Shown: positions 11,501 through 19,474, numbered from the stretch's first letter. The stretch is 64,000 nt of DNA from Psychrobacter pacificensis (GCF_900101915.1 NZ_FNAL01000001.1:269334-333333), one strand, 5' to 3'. Translations and numbers: made by a program. The notes: generated by a model from the sequence alone, not told the origin.

Positions 11501-12008
11501 AGATAATTCTGATAAAGACATAACAGCGAATATGGATAAAAGGCTATATGAGCAAACGGATCACAACCTCCATCAAAAAAACCTCAGTACAATGGATACG
11601 TCTGATATTTTAGACTGGCAAGATGCACTTACCCGCTCAGCGAACAAACCTGATTTGGCAGCCAAGCTCATCATTATGATGCTCGATACGATTAACGAGG
11701 AAAAGCAAGCACTGACTCAAGCTTGGGAAGCTCGTGATCGTAACTTGTTGGCACAAATTGCCCATCGCATATTGGGCGGCAGTCGTTATACAGGAGTGCC
11801 GCAGCTTCGTCAGGCCAGCCAAGACTTAGAAGATAAATGCCTATTGAATGTACAGCATACCACGCCTGCCCAGTTTGCAATGATTGAGCCATATTATGAA
11901 GCGCTATTGACCGCACTGAATAATTTACAAAACGTGGATTTATCGGCTTATCCTCAGCTCAACTATCATCGTTTGAGCGAAAATGACATGACGTGGAAAA
12001 TGATTTAG
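8541..12008 (+). CDS. gacS: Tripartite hybrid sensor histidine kinase, GacS/BarA type
   Basis: Membrane hybrid kinase of the GacS/BarA class, which in relatives phosphorylates GacA/UvrY and acts through small RNAs and CsrA. The order is TM1 (about 14-36), a periplasmic domain, TM2 (about 183-206), HAMP, DHp with His309 (FLANISHELRTPLNS), HATPase (GTGLGL), a pseudo-receiver-like segment, a receiver with Asp790 (LIFMDIQMP), and a C-terminal HPt with His1075 (IAHRILGGSRYTGVP). Length is 1155 residues against about 920 usual. The excess is a Lys/Ser/Asn-rich insert of about 50 residues inside the receiver before Asp790, and a charged disordered linker (about 865-1015) before the HPt. No response-regulator partner is adjacent, as is normal for gacS. 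It is divergent from cysM. Confidence 0.9.
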   Translation: MAYKKRFNTSSAYGQLILLVFLPICVLAAVGGILVFHETMRASDSEQEALAEAVLIRYTPVIAELIPDLLEQERQQAKSSTDKASQSAMTTLESIQDKLGRMQSEQHVQRIAVINEGNQVLATVGYGLNEKWPLISDSAKFLSQKPTPVGTAYGSVLGEFEGQTLWLLVDMDNEPLYIARYRIAMALVITGLFTILILLLSLNIYSKRWIAPIYELRLQLQRTHVDNLYQPVPVESDGELNLLQQDLVKTFRRLHRSFQELKDHAEQTEDDLRLAFDEMEMQNISIRNARDAAISTSQAKSAFLANISHELRTPLNSIDGFINLLARHGELNPEQDLYVQTIRKSSAHLLALVNDVLDFSKIEAGKLVLDRHEFDLYDTIYDVVDMLSPVSAEKGLRMAVLFYNDVPMRINGDALRLKQVLTNIVGNAIKFTDSGDVVVRVSLDDHRDNYLMISVQDSGKGISLADQKMLFQSFSQGDPSITRQYGGTGLGLVISKQLTRLMGGDIGFHDNAQENIANQGATFWFRMPAHVDVLEAPTGQTIELPVLAPLASETDEFNVLVWISHTASIQVLKASLQYLPIKLTQANSLPGVLESLKEHGNFWDWVIVDDDTQDDMMALLKQIRLHYQGKLAVFGYQVAADQALLNRYQANILYEPLDKRQLYAMLDTQNRSMPKSLQEPRWKGITVLAVDDHLPNLLVLDALLSELGIQVITASSGFDAIEIISKQQTKNVKSAKNDKQSLSNKTQLSKAETRDEVNKKSSTSLYAEESANDDKTATQDKNHIDLIFMDIQMPRMSGHEAAKQIRSIEVADSRIPIIALTAHGLADERDKLIASGINDYVGKPISQPQLLQVLQKWLGRKSITPQITALADTDLQASNLQSIDLQNTDSENIHLTEQSTPLSDQKTAIYPMVKDNERVRNRTEITEPPKVTRPLSLKKIRDDYLRDSQPRDDYRRETTRENQPRYESLRLHKQGQESLLYPPKESTDNSDKDITANMDKRLYEQTDHNLHQKNLSTMDTSDILDWQDALTRSANKPDLAAKLIIMMLDTINEEKQALTQAWEARDRNLLAQIAHRILGGSRYTGVPQLRQASQDLEDKCLLNVQHTTPAQFAMIEPYYEALLTALNNLQNVDLSAYPQLNYHRLSENDMTWKMI

Positions 12009-12217
12009 AGCAGGTAATCGAACCGTTATTGTGAGATGGATTAAGTGAATTGTATACGATACCGATCACTAGCAGCCAGATAATGTGCGAATATTAAAAG
12101 GCAGACGCTTGATACAGTATCGTAGCAGTCAGTTATTGCTACGGTAGAGTAGGGTTAAGCCTGCTAATATTGTGACCATCATTACTATAGTTATTTTATT
12201 CATTAATAAGGATTATT

Positions 12218-13030
12218 ATGAACGTGGTTGCAAGCTACCAGTACGAGACACTACAAGTAAGCATCGTAGACAATATACTCACAGTCACTTTAAATCGTCC
12301 AAATAAAAAAAACGCGATGAGTTTTCAAGTCATCGAGGAGCTGATCGCCGTAGCAGGTCGCATTAGCAAAGACAAAACGATACGCGCGGTTATTTTAAAT
12401 GGTGCAGAAGGCACATTCTGTGCAGGTATTGATTTAGGGGATTTAAACCATCCAAAAAACCAAGTCTTTGCTATTTGGGAGCTGATTAAGCCTTGGCAAA
12501 GCTCATTCCAACGTGTCTGCTTGGTGTGGCGTGATCTACCAGTACCTGTCATCGCGGTACTAGAAGGCTACTGTATTGGTGCTGGGTTACAGCTGGCATT
12601 GGCCTGTGATGTGCGTATTAGCCACCCAGATTGCCAGCTCTCTATTATGGAAGCCAAATGGGGTTTGGTACCGGACATGGGATTGACTCAATCCGCATTT
12701 GGCGTGGTACGAGAAGACGTTCTCAAAGAGCTTGCCATGACGGCGCGCATCATTAATGCTACTGACGGCAAAGAATTAGGATTAATCAGTCATTGTAGTG
12801 AAACGCCGCTTGAGCAAGCACGACAGCTGGCGGCTGAGTTTGCTGAGCGCTCTCCTGATGCGGTGCTAGCTAGCAAACGCGTAATTAATGCGATGTATGA
12901 GCAGCCTGCAACTACCTTATATAAAGAAAAAATCTGGCAGATTAAGATGATGCTTGGACGCAATCGCAAACTTGCTCTGAGAAAAGCAAAGCAAGCTAGC
13001 ACGGTGTTTAGCAAACGTCAGTTCCGCTAA
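12218..13030 (+). CDS. Enoyl-CoA hydratase/isomerase (crotonase) family protein
   Basis: Crotonase-fold protein of 270 residues acting on an acyl-CoA thioester. The oxyanion-hole segments are FCAGIDLGDL (about 67-76) and IGAGLQLALACDVR (about 115-128). One of the two glutamates of classical hydratases appears kept in MEAKWGLVPDMG, whereas the position usually Glu in GGGCELA is Gln here (GAGLQLA). It may therefore be an isomerase or another crotonase activity rather than a simple hydratase; this is inference. AAGGA lies five bases before the ATG. It is about 210 bases after gacS with its own spacer, so it is probably transcribed independently. No beta-oxidation partners are nearby. Confidence 0.85.
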   Translation: MNVVASYQYETLQVSIVDNILTVTLNRPNKKNAMSFQVIEELIAVAGRISKDKTIRAVILNGAEGTFCAGIDLGDLNHPKNQVFAIWELIKPWQSSFQRVCLVWRDLPVPVIAVLEGYCIGAGLQLALACDVRISHPDCQLSIMEAKWGLVPDMGLTQSAFGVVREDVLKELAMTARIINATDGKELGLISHCSETPLEQARQLAAEFAERSPDAVLASKRVINAMYEQPATTLYKEKIWQIKMMLGRNRKLALRKAKQASTVFSKRQFR

Positions 13031-13331
13031 TGTTCTTTAATTTTGGTAGATATTGTCTTAAGGATTTTATCTGAGACAATTTTGGCCTCAGTACTTAAGT
13101 ACTTAGATTAAAAGTACGCCAGACATATTTTGAGTAATTACTTTGATTGTTTTTAGTTGTTAAGGCTTGTTTCATAAGTCCCTTATGACTATTGAAATAC
13201 GAGCGGACAGCACGATATAACACTGTCCGCTTGCACAGATTTAGATAAAGATGCACTATTGTCGTTAAAAATATCTATTTCATGCATCTTACAAGCGCTT
13301 AAGTAATCATCACTATATAAATGGTCTAACT
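13031..13331. other. Intergenic region with a GC-rich hairpin
   Basis: This 301-base spacer holds a perfect 9-bp stem at 13202-13231 (AGCGGACAG, 12-base loop, CTGTCCGCT). It lacks a T-run, so it is not a classical intrinsic terminator. A weaker TGTCT...AGACA hairpin lies near 13055-13080. The promoter for the following transporter gene is presumably here. Confidence 0.4.
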
Positions 13332-14591
13332 ATGTCTGCCCCAAAGTCCTCTCTACCAAATAAACCTATCGCCTCCGAACGAGTACGTTCTGCTGATCTG
13401 CCTGTTGCATGGATTATGATGCTAGGATTAATGGTTGCGGTAGGACCGTTATCCATTGATATGTATCTGCCTGCGCTACCATCAATGGCAGATGATTTTG
13501 GCGTATCTACGGCATTTATGGCCAACTCTGTGCCAGCGTATTTTTTGGGTTTGGTATTCGGGCAGTTATTTTATGGCCCTTTTAGTGATCGTGTTGGCCG
13601 TGTTAAGCCTTTATATATAGGTATGACACTATATGTGATTGCGTCCATTCTTTGTGCGACCACTGACAATGAATATGTATTATTTGTAGGGCGAACGATG
13701 CAGGCATTAGGCGCTTGTGTAGGGGCAGTGGTGACCCGAGCTGCTATTAGAGATCGCCTAACCGCCAAGCAGACCGCAAAAGCTTTTTCGATTATGATTT
13801 TGGTCATGGGCTTAGCACCCATATTAGCGCCGTCGCTTGGTGCACTATTTTTACAGTTTTTTGATTGGCATTCCATTTTCTGGTTTTTGGCCGCTTTTGG
13901 TGCCCTAAATTTATTGCTTACTAAGTTTTTCTTTTTTGAGACATTGACCGAAGAAAATCGTAATGTGCGTCCTGCAAAAGAGGTGCTTAGTCAGTATTGG
14001 GATTTATTAAAAGATCCCAGCTTTAACTACCCTGCGATTGGTGGCGGGTTGTTGATGGGTGCGATGTTTGTCTATATCAGCTCAGCTTCTGAATTAATCA
14101 TGGACACTTATGGCGTCTCGGCCACGCACTTTGGCTGGTTGTTTGGGATGAATGCGGCGGGCTTTGTGGGTTTGACTCAATTGAACCAATGGTTGACCAA
14201 TCGCTTTCGTATCTTGAGCATATTACGCTTTGGGACGATGATGCAGGTGCTCTCTGCAGGCACGTTGTTTGTTGTCGGTATATTTTTGGGGACCGATGCT
14301 TGGTTGCCACTGGTGCTGGCGTGTATTTTCTTTTGTATTGCAGGCTTGGGATTGACCCAGCCAAACGCCTCAGCGATTGCGCTGGCTTTTCAAAAGCAGC
14401 GTGCGGGTATGGCAAGCGCGCTGCAAGGCTCGCTGATGTTTTCAGTAGGTATTTTTGGTGGTTTATTATTAAACTTATTCCCTCTCAATCCAGTGTTAAA
14501 AATCGGTATTGCACTTTTTGTCCTGATGAGCTTGGGTGCGTTTTTAATCTGGCAGATAGACCGTAACCTAAATCTTGACGATGCAGAGTAA
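13332..14591 (+). CDS. Bcr/CflA-family multidrug efflux MFS transporter
   Basis: Inner-membrane drug:proton antiporter of the major facilitator superfamily, with about 12 hydrophobic segments over 419 residues. The family signatures are PLSIDMYLPALPSMADDF in TM1 (about 37-54) and the A-motif GPFSDRVGRVKPLYIG between TM2 and TM3 (about 81-96). An RAAIRD segment in TM4 also fits Bcr/CflA. Relatives export bicyclomycin, chloramphenicol or similar compounds; the substrate cannot be read from sequence. It begins with a hydrophilic 25-residue tail. The Shine-Dalgarno is weak (ATGGTCTAACT before ATG). No regulator is adjacent, and a strong terminator follows. Confidence 0.9.
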   Translation: MSAPKSSLPNKPIASERVRSADLPVAWIMMLGLMVAVGPLSIDMYLPALPSMADDFGVSTAFMANSVPAYFLGLVFGQLFYGPFSDRVGRVKPLYIGMTLYVIASILCATTDNEYVLFVGRTMQALGACVGAVVTRAAIRDRLTAKQTAKAFSIMILVMGLAPILAPSLGALFLQFFDWHSIFWFLAAFGALNLLLTKFFFFETLTEENRNVRPAKEVLSQYWDLLKDPSFNYPAIGGGLLMGAMFVYISSASELIMDTYGVSATHFGWLFGMNAAGFVGLTQLNQWLTNRFRILSILRFGTMMQVLSAGTLFVVGIFLGTDAWLPLVLACIFFCIAGLGLTQPNASAIALAFQKQRAGMASALQGSLMFSVGIFGGLLLNLFPLNPVLKIGIALFVLMSLGAFLIWQIDRNLNLDDAE

Positions 14592-14624
14592 GTATAAGGT
14601 TTCATCGTAAATTAAGTACTTATA

Positions 14625-14663
14625 AAAAGCACCCATACGTTTAGAGCGTATGGGTGCTTTTTT
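14625..14663 (+). terminator. Intrinsic terminator after the Bcr/CflA gene
   Basis: AAAGCACCCATACG and its exact complement form a 14-bp stem around a 7-base loop, followed by six T. It lies 34 bases past the transporter stop. Confidence 0.9.
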
Positions 14664-14944
14664 ATGTCTGCTATTAATTTGTGTATAAGATTTTCTTTTT
14701 GATAAAGCTTTTTCTACAAGTTCTATAAATATTAATAATATATATATTGTATAGATATATATGAATTATTATGTATATATAACTAATTGTATATAACTGC
14801 CAAACATTATTATTGCAATTGTAAAGTTAGGTAAGTATTATCTAACGTAACTTTCTGTAAGTAAATATTATAGGAATATTGCTTAACCTCTCTAGATTGT
14901 CATTCATTAAATTGCATAACCACATTAATTCTCAAGGATAGATT
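14664..14944. other. Very AT-rich upstream region of the sensory operon
   Basis: The stretch 14720-14830 is almost entirely A and T, with runs of alternating TA (for example ATATATATTG and GATATATATG). This is the only space for the promoter of the following five-gene operon. Such DNA could be a curved UP-like element or a silencer-bound region; I cannot assign a specific site. Confidence 0.5.
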
Positions 14945-15817
14945 ATGAAGCAGCTATACCGAATATTACCAGTCGTTTTAAGCGTAGGTATCTTTGGATG
15001 CAGCAACTCTAGTACACCAGAAAGTACTGCTGCTGAGAACACACCTGCAGAAGGGCAGGAGGAGTTTGTCAGTAGCCTTCCAGATTCAGCGCCAGTTTTA
15101 AAAGTAGCAACCACAGGGACCATGCCTCCTTTCTCATTTCAAGATGACTATGGCAATATGCAGGGCATTGACATTGACTCTATTCGCGCGCTTGGCGAAG
15201 AAGAAGGGTTCAAAGTTGAGTTTTATAAAGAAACCTGGCAAAACATGTTCGATACAGTAGAGTCGGGTAGTCGCGATTTAGCGATTTCAGGCATCTCTTA
15301 TAAAGATGAGCGTGATGCTAAGTACGGGTTGTCTCAGCCTTACTTCTTTAACCCTGCCGCCATCATGTATGCAAAACCAGAACTAAATATTAACAGCCTA
15401 GATGATTTGCAAGGCAAAAACATCTCTGCAATGGAAGGCTCTAAGCAGGTCGATCAAGCACAGCAAATGGGTAAGTACAACAACTTCTCGACCAGAACGA
15501 CTGCCTTTTTATTGTATGAAGATTTAATGCAAGGCAAAGTAGATGCGATTTTGCATGATCTACCTATCTTGCAATATACGGCAAAAAACCATCCTGAGCA
15601 AAAAGTAACCATCGTTCCTTATGAAGGGCAAGACAATCCATCAGCACAGCAGGTTATTTTGATGGCAAAAGGTAATACTGAGCTCATTAACAAAATCAAT
15701 GACGGTATTACCAAGCTAAAAGCGAAAGGTAAGTTTAAAGAGATTGAAGCTCGCTGGCTTGGTGAGACTACAAGTCCAACGGCTAGTGCTTCTGCCACCA
15801 CTGAACAAGCAAACTAA
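14945..15817 (+). CDS. Family 3 periplasmic solute-binding lipoprotein
   Basis: Predicted lipoprotein with the lipobox IFGC and Cys19 as lipidation site, a short Ser/Thr/Glu-rich linker, then a bacterial solute-binding family 3 domain (about 55-275). The entry motif TTGTMPPFSFQDDYGNMQGI, then DIDSIRALGEEEGF and DLAISGISYKDERD, is typical of binders of amino acids and related small ligands. No ABC permease or ATPase gene is nearby. Instead it is 12 bases upstream of a membrane kinase, so it probably delivers a ligand signal to that kinase; this is inference from context. AAGGA eight bases before the ATG supports the start. It is the first gene of a five-gene operon ending at 19433. Confidence 0.9.
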   Translation: MKQLYRILPVVLSVGIFGCSNSSTPESTAAENTPAEGQEEFVSSLPDSAPVLKVATTGTMPPFSFQDDYGNMQGIDIDSIRALGEEEGFKVEFYKETWQNMFDTVESGSRDLAISGISYKDERDAKYGLSQPYFFNPAAIMYAKPELNINSLDDLQGKNISAMEGSKQVDQAQQMGKYNNFSTRTTAFLLYEDLMQGKVDAILHDLPILQYTAKNHPEQKVTIVPYEGQDNPSAQQVILMAKGNTELINKINDGITKLKAKGKFKEIEARWLGETTSPTASASATTEQAN

Positions 15818-15829
15818 GGGACGTTTGAT

Positions 15830-18040
15830 ATGGCTACAATAAATAATGGAGATAACAAACGTTATCGCGGCTTGATTATTTCGATTGCACTGTTTTTGTC
15901 TTTGATCGGTGCTTTACTTGTATTTACTTTCTATACATCAAGCTTGCTTGAAAGAAACACGGTATTGATTGATCAGACCAACCAAGTGGCAAATAGTGCA
16001 CAGTCAGTTATTAAAGATCTGTTCGATTTGGATAGCAGTTACGGTGAAGATACCAGTTCACCGCACATTCAGCGTGTATTGGAGCGTTTGGAACAGAATA
16101 CAGCACTGATTAACAATACGTTGACGGCTATCGGAGAAGGCGGCACGATTACCGACGATGCTGACGGCAAAACGTACAAATTACCGAGCGTTAGCGGTAG
16201 TGCGCAAGAAAATGTACAAGCGGCAAACGAGCAATGGCAGCTACTTGAGCCTAGAATTGAAACTTACTTAAAAGATGCTGATAACGTACTGGTCGATTCA
16301 TCAGATGATTTGACTCAGGCGGTAGAGCAGGCAAAAACCTCAAGTTTGCTAATGAACGAATCATTAGATGATTTGACCAACGAAGTGTTTGATGATGCAG
16401 AACGCCAAGCCAATACCATTCGTCTAATTCAGGCACTTGGGGTTGTTGCGATTTTTGCCTACTTCTTGATCTTCGTATTCTTCTTTGTACGCCGCTTACG
16501 TGAGACGGATGCTGAGGCATTTGCGGCTCGTCGCGAAACGCAAGAGATTATGGAAACGGTAAATACAGGTCTATTCCTACTGGACAAAGACTTAAATATT
16601 GGTCAGCAGCACTCGCGCGCCCTAAACAGTATCGTTGGTTCTGATAGGCTAGCAGGAGAAAACTTTACCAACGTCTTGCGTGGTCGTATTTCTGACAAAG
16701 ATCTTAAAACCACTCAGCAATTCATCGAGCAGCTTTATAATCCTCGAGTTAAAGAAAAATTGGTAGATTCTCTAAATCCTTTGCACAAAGTGATGCTACA
16801 TAACAGCTCTGATGATAAAGGACTTAACAATCGCTTCTTAGACTTTAAATTCTCACGTGTTTATGAAGATAAAGACATTGCGCGTATTTTGGTTAACGTC
16901 AACGATGTGTCAGATGCCGTTTACTTAGAACAGCGTTTAGAAAAAGAACGCTCGCAAAACGATATGCAGATTGAGATGTTAACCACTATCTTGAATGTAA
17001 ATCCAAAGATCATTAATGAGTTTATTAGCAACACCCAAGCGCATATCGAGCGTATGAACAACATCTTGAAAAACCCTGGTAGCTCACAATACGAGCTTGA
17101 AGGCAAACTAAATGCGATCTATCGTGAAATGCACAGCTTGAAAGGTGAGGCATCGGCACTAAAACTGCATAGCTTTACTAAAATTGCGTCAGAAGCAGAA
17201 GACAAATTGCATGCCTTGCAAAATCAAGGCCAGCTATCGGGTAATGATTTCTTACAGTTGGCAGTACACTTAGACGACTTACTAAGTCTATCAAATACCA
17301 TTGCGACCTTGGGTGAACGTATTAACCGCTCAGCACCGCCTAAAGCGGCGACAGCCAATACGCAAGCCCCATTAAGCGATTCTACTTTAAAAGACAGCGT
17401 GGCAAAAACAGCTGCGGTAAATAGTCAGCCAGCGAGTAGCATCAGCACTGATGGCGGTTTAGATATTGATCTAGACGGTGAAAGCAATGATGATCGACTG
17501 TCTTTTTACAATGAGTTTGCAAAAGAGATTGCCGCTAGACAAGGCAAGCAAGTACAGCTAAAAAGCACGACACTGGCGCAAACTCACATACCAGAGCATC
17601 TTGCCAAGCCAATTAAAGAAATCAGTATCCAGTTACTACGAAACGCAGTTGTGCACGGTATCGAAACCCCAGGTGTTCGTCATTCTGCTGGTAAGACTGA
17701 AGTCGGTACGATTGACTTAGAAGTACAAGACAATGGTTCAGACTTCATACTAGTAGTGCAAGATGATGGCCAAGGTATCGACTATGACAGCATCCGTAAT
17801 AAGCTAAGCAAAGAAGGTCGCTTTAGTGAGGAAGAAGCAAGCCAGCTCAGTCAAGGCGATTTACTCAAGCAGTTATTTTCTTCTGGGTTCTCTACCAAAG
17901 AAAACGCAGATGAAGATGGTGGACGCGGCGTTGGACTGGATATCATCAAAGCGCAAGTAAAAGACTACAATGGTAAGCTGAACGTAAATAGTGAGCTGGG
18001 TCAAATGACACGGTTTGTCATTACGTTACCAAAAGCTTAA
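15830..18040 (+). CDS. Membrane-bound CheA-like histidine kinase (HPt + CheA-type ATPase)
   Basis: A 736-residue kinase. TM1 is at about 13-37, followed by a helical periplasmic domain of about 165 residues (ANEQWQLLEPRIETYL near 125 resembles PilJ/NarX-type sensors) and TM2 at about 202-224. A PAS-like domain follows (TVNTGLFLLDKDLNI, about 240-345), then an HPt domain with His435 in REMHSLKGEASA. A CheA-type HATPase has its N box at Asn605 (RNAVVHGIETPG), then DDGQGIDYDSI and GGRGVGLDIIK. There is no DHp dimerisation domain, no CheW-like P5 domain and no fused receiver. The architecture suggests that His435 is phosphorylated by the ATPase domain and passes phosphate to the CheY-like protein encoded next. 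AGGGA precedes the ATG. Confidence 0.88.
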   Translation: MATINNGDNKRYRGLIISIALFLSLIGALLVFTFYTSSLLERNTVLIDQTNQVANSAQSVIKDLFDLDSSYGEDTSSPHIQRVLERLEQNTALINNTLTAIGEGGTITDDADGKTYKLPSVSGSAQENVQAANEQWQLLEPRIETYLKDADNVLVDSSDDLTQAVEQAKTSSLLMNESLDDLTNEVFDDAERQANTIRLIQALGVVAIFAYFLIFVFFFVRRLRETDAEAFAARRETQEIMETVNTGLFLLDKDLNIGQQHSRALNSIVGSDRLAGENFTNVLRGRISDKDLKTTQQFIEQLYNPRVKEKLVDSLNPLHKVMLHNSSDDKGLNNRFLDFKFSRVYEDKDIARILVNVNDVSDAVYLEQRLEKERSQNDMQIEMLTTILNVNPKIINEFISNTQAHIERMNNILKNPGSSQYELEGKLNAIYREMHSLKGEASALKLHSFTKIASEAEDKLHALQNQGQLSGNDFLQLAVHLDDLLSLSNTIATLGERINRSAPPKAATANTQAPLSDSTLKDSVAKTAAVNSQPASSISTDGGLDIDLDGESNDDRLSFYNEFAKEIAARQGKQVQLKSTTLAQTHIPEHLAKPIKEISIQLLRNAVVHGIETPGVRHSAGKTEVGTIDLEVQDNGSDFILVVQDDGQGIDYDSIRNKLSKEGRFSEEEASQLSQGDLLKQLFSSGFSTKENADEDGGRGVGLDIIKAQVKDYNGKLNVNSELGQMTRFVITLPKA

Positions 18041-18102
18041 TTAAAAACACTAAACATATTGTCAGGGACGACAAGCGTTTCATTAAAGGTAATAGACAAG
18101 TT

Positions 18103-18465
18103 ATGCATAAATTAATGATTGTTGATGATTCAAATATTATCAGAAACCGTATTCAGCGCGCATACGATTCAGGAAAGTTTATGCTGGTTGCAACAGCGAC
18201 TAGTGGCGTTCAAGCCATTGAAAAATTTAACATTCATCGTCCTAACGTGATCACGATGGACTTGACCATGCCACAAATGGATGGTCTTGAATGTATCGAA
18301 AAAATCATTGCGATTGATCCTGATGTGCGTATTTTGGTCGTATCAGCGTTGTCTGATAAGGCCACTGGCATCGAAGCTTTATCACTAGGTGCCAGTGGTT
18401 TCTTGTGCAAGCCTTTCTCAGAAGAGGAGCTCGTGGAGTCTTTGTATGAGCTGATGCAAGACTAA
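18103..18465 (+). CDS. Single-domain CheY-like response regulator
   Basis: A 120-residue receiver with no output domain. The acidic pocket is Asp8-Asp9 (IVDDSN), the phospho-acceptor is Asp53 (ITMDLTMPQMDG) and the conserved Lys is Lys103 (LCKPF). The switch Ser/Thr position is Ser81 in VVSALSDK. It lies 62 bases after the CheA-like kinase and just before two CheX-like genes, so the likely circuit is phosphotransfer from the kinase HPt and removal by CheX. Because it has no DNA-binding or enzymatic domain, the output must be a protein-protein contact; the partner is unknown. It could also be a phosphate sink. Confidence 0.9.
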   Translation: MHKLMIVDDSNIIRNRIQRAYDSGKFMLVATATSGVQAIEKFNIHRPNVITMDLTMPQMDGLECIEKIIAIDPDVRILVVSALSDKATGIEALSLGASGFLCKPFSEEELVESLYELMQD

Positions 18466-18495
18466 TACCATTCATCGATTAAAGCAGATGTCATT

Positions 18496-18945
18496 ATGAA
18501 AGAACAAAAGCTACAGATTTTTTTGAGTATTATTAGTAACTATTTTAATCAGTTTGGTGGCGAAGAGCTGGTTGCTGATACGCCTTACTTATTAGAAAAC
18601 AAACAGCCAAAAGTCCACGATTATACAGGCGTTATTGGTATATCAGGTGGACAAAAAGGCGTGGTGTATTTTTCGGCAACTCGTCAATTACTGTCTTCAA
18701 TATTGGATAGCATGGGTGAAGCCGATAAGAGTGAGGAAAACTATATCGATTTGGCTGGTGAAGTTGCCAACACGATTTCGGGTAATGCGCGTAAAGAGTT
18801 CGGCTCTGAGTTTCATATCTCTGTGCCGTTTGTGTTCAAAGGCGCACCGCAAAGTATTGTGTTGCCGAACGATGAGCGTTCTTTTATCATTCCCATCACT
18901 TGGCACTCGCAAGTTGGCGAGATTGTGGTTTGTTTGCAGGACTAA
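18496..18945 (+). CDS. CheX-like CheY-P phosphatase (first copy)
   Basis: A 149-residue protein of the CheC/CheX/FliY phosphatase superfamily. The active-site pattern ExxN is present as Glu89-Val-Ala-Asn92 in GEVANTISGNARKEFGSE. Family members dephosphorylate phospho-CheY. It lies 30 bases after the CheY-like gene and 38 before a paralogue of equal length. The family usually dimerises, so a heterodimer with the paralogue is possible. The Shine-Dalgarno is weak, so translation may be coupled. Function is inferred from the motif and context. Confidence 0.85.
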   Translation: MKEQKLQIFLSIISNYFNQFGGEELVADTPYLLENKQPKVHDYTGVIGISGGQKGVVYFSATRQLLSSILDSMGEADKSEENYIDLAGEVANTISGNARKEFGSEFHISVPFVFKGAPQSIVLPNDERSFIIPITWHSQVGEIVVCLQD

Positions 18946-18983
18946 TGCTGCTGCCACGTAATACAGATGGATATTAATATATT

Positions 18984-19433
18984 ATGTTTAAAGTAGAAAA
19001 GTTGGGTGTGTTTCTAAGCTCGATCAATGCTTTTTTTGCACAGATCGACGGCTCAGAAGTATCTATCGATACCCCTTATTTGAACAACAATAAAACGGCG
19101 ATTGGTTTTGATTACAGTGGTGTCATTAAGATATCAGGGCCTCTTGAAGGCTGTGTCTATGTCAGCGCACCAAGCGTAATGTTGCGAGAAGTGATAAATG
19201 TGATGGGTGAGCCTGACTCTTCGATCACGATGATGAAAGACTTGCTGGGTGAAATGGCCAACACTATCTCTGGTAATGCCCGTACAGAATTTGGTTCTGA
19301 ATTCATTATCTCTACGCCGCAGATTGTTGAAAGCGCACCAAGTGTGTCTTACTTACCTAGAGATCGCCAAAGCTATATCACGCCATTCACATGGCGCGGT
19401 TACAAGGCTGTGATTGGTATCTGTATTGCATAA
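18984..19433 (+). CDS. CheX-like CheY-P phosphatase (second copy)
   Basis: A 149-residue paralogue of the preceding protein, with Glu90-Met-Ala-Asn93 in GEMANTISGNARTEFGSE. Both copies keep DTPYL near residue 30, a DYxGVIxISG strand and the P...P spacing after the motif, but differ across much of the rest, so the duplication is not recent. It is the last gene of the sensory operon and is followed by a terminator. Keeping both catalytic Glu and Asn suggests both copies are active phosphatases; whether they act on the same regulator cannot be told from sequence. Confidence 0.85.
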   Translation: MFKVEKLGVFLSSINAFFAQIDGSEVSIDTPYLNNNKTAIGFDYSGVIKISGPLEGCVYVSAPSVMLREVINVMGEPDSSITMMKDLLGEMANTISGNARTEFGSEFIISTPQIVESAPSVSYLPRDRQSYITPFTWRGYKAVIGICIA

Positions 19434-19474
19434 TCTAATATGAAACCATTCATATAAAGTCTAAAGCCAGAAAT

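Noticed and set aside
14945..15817. ABC amino-acid importer operon
   Set aside because: The binding protein has no permease or ATPase gene nearby; its neighbours are signalling proteins.
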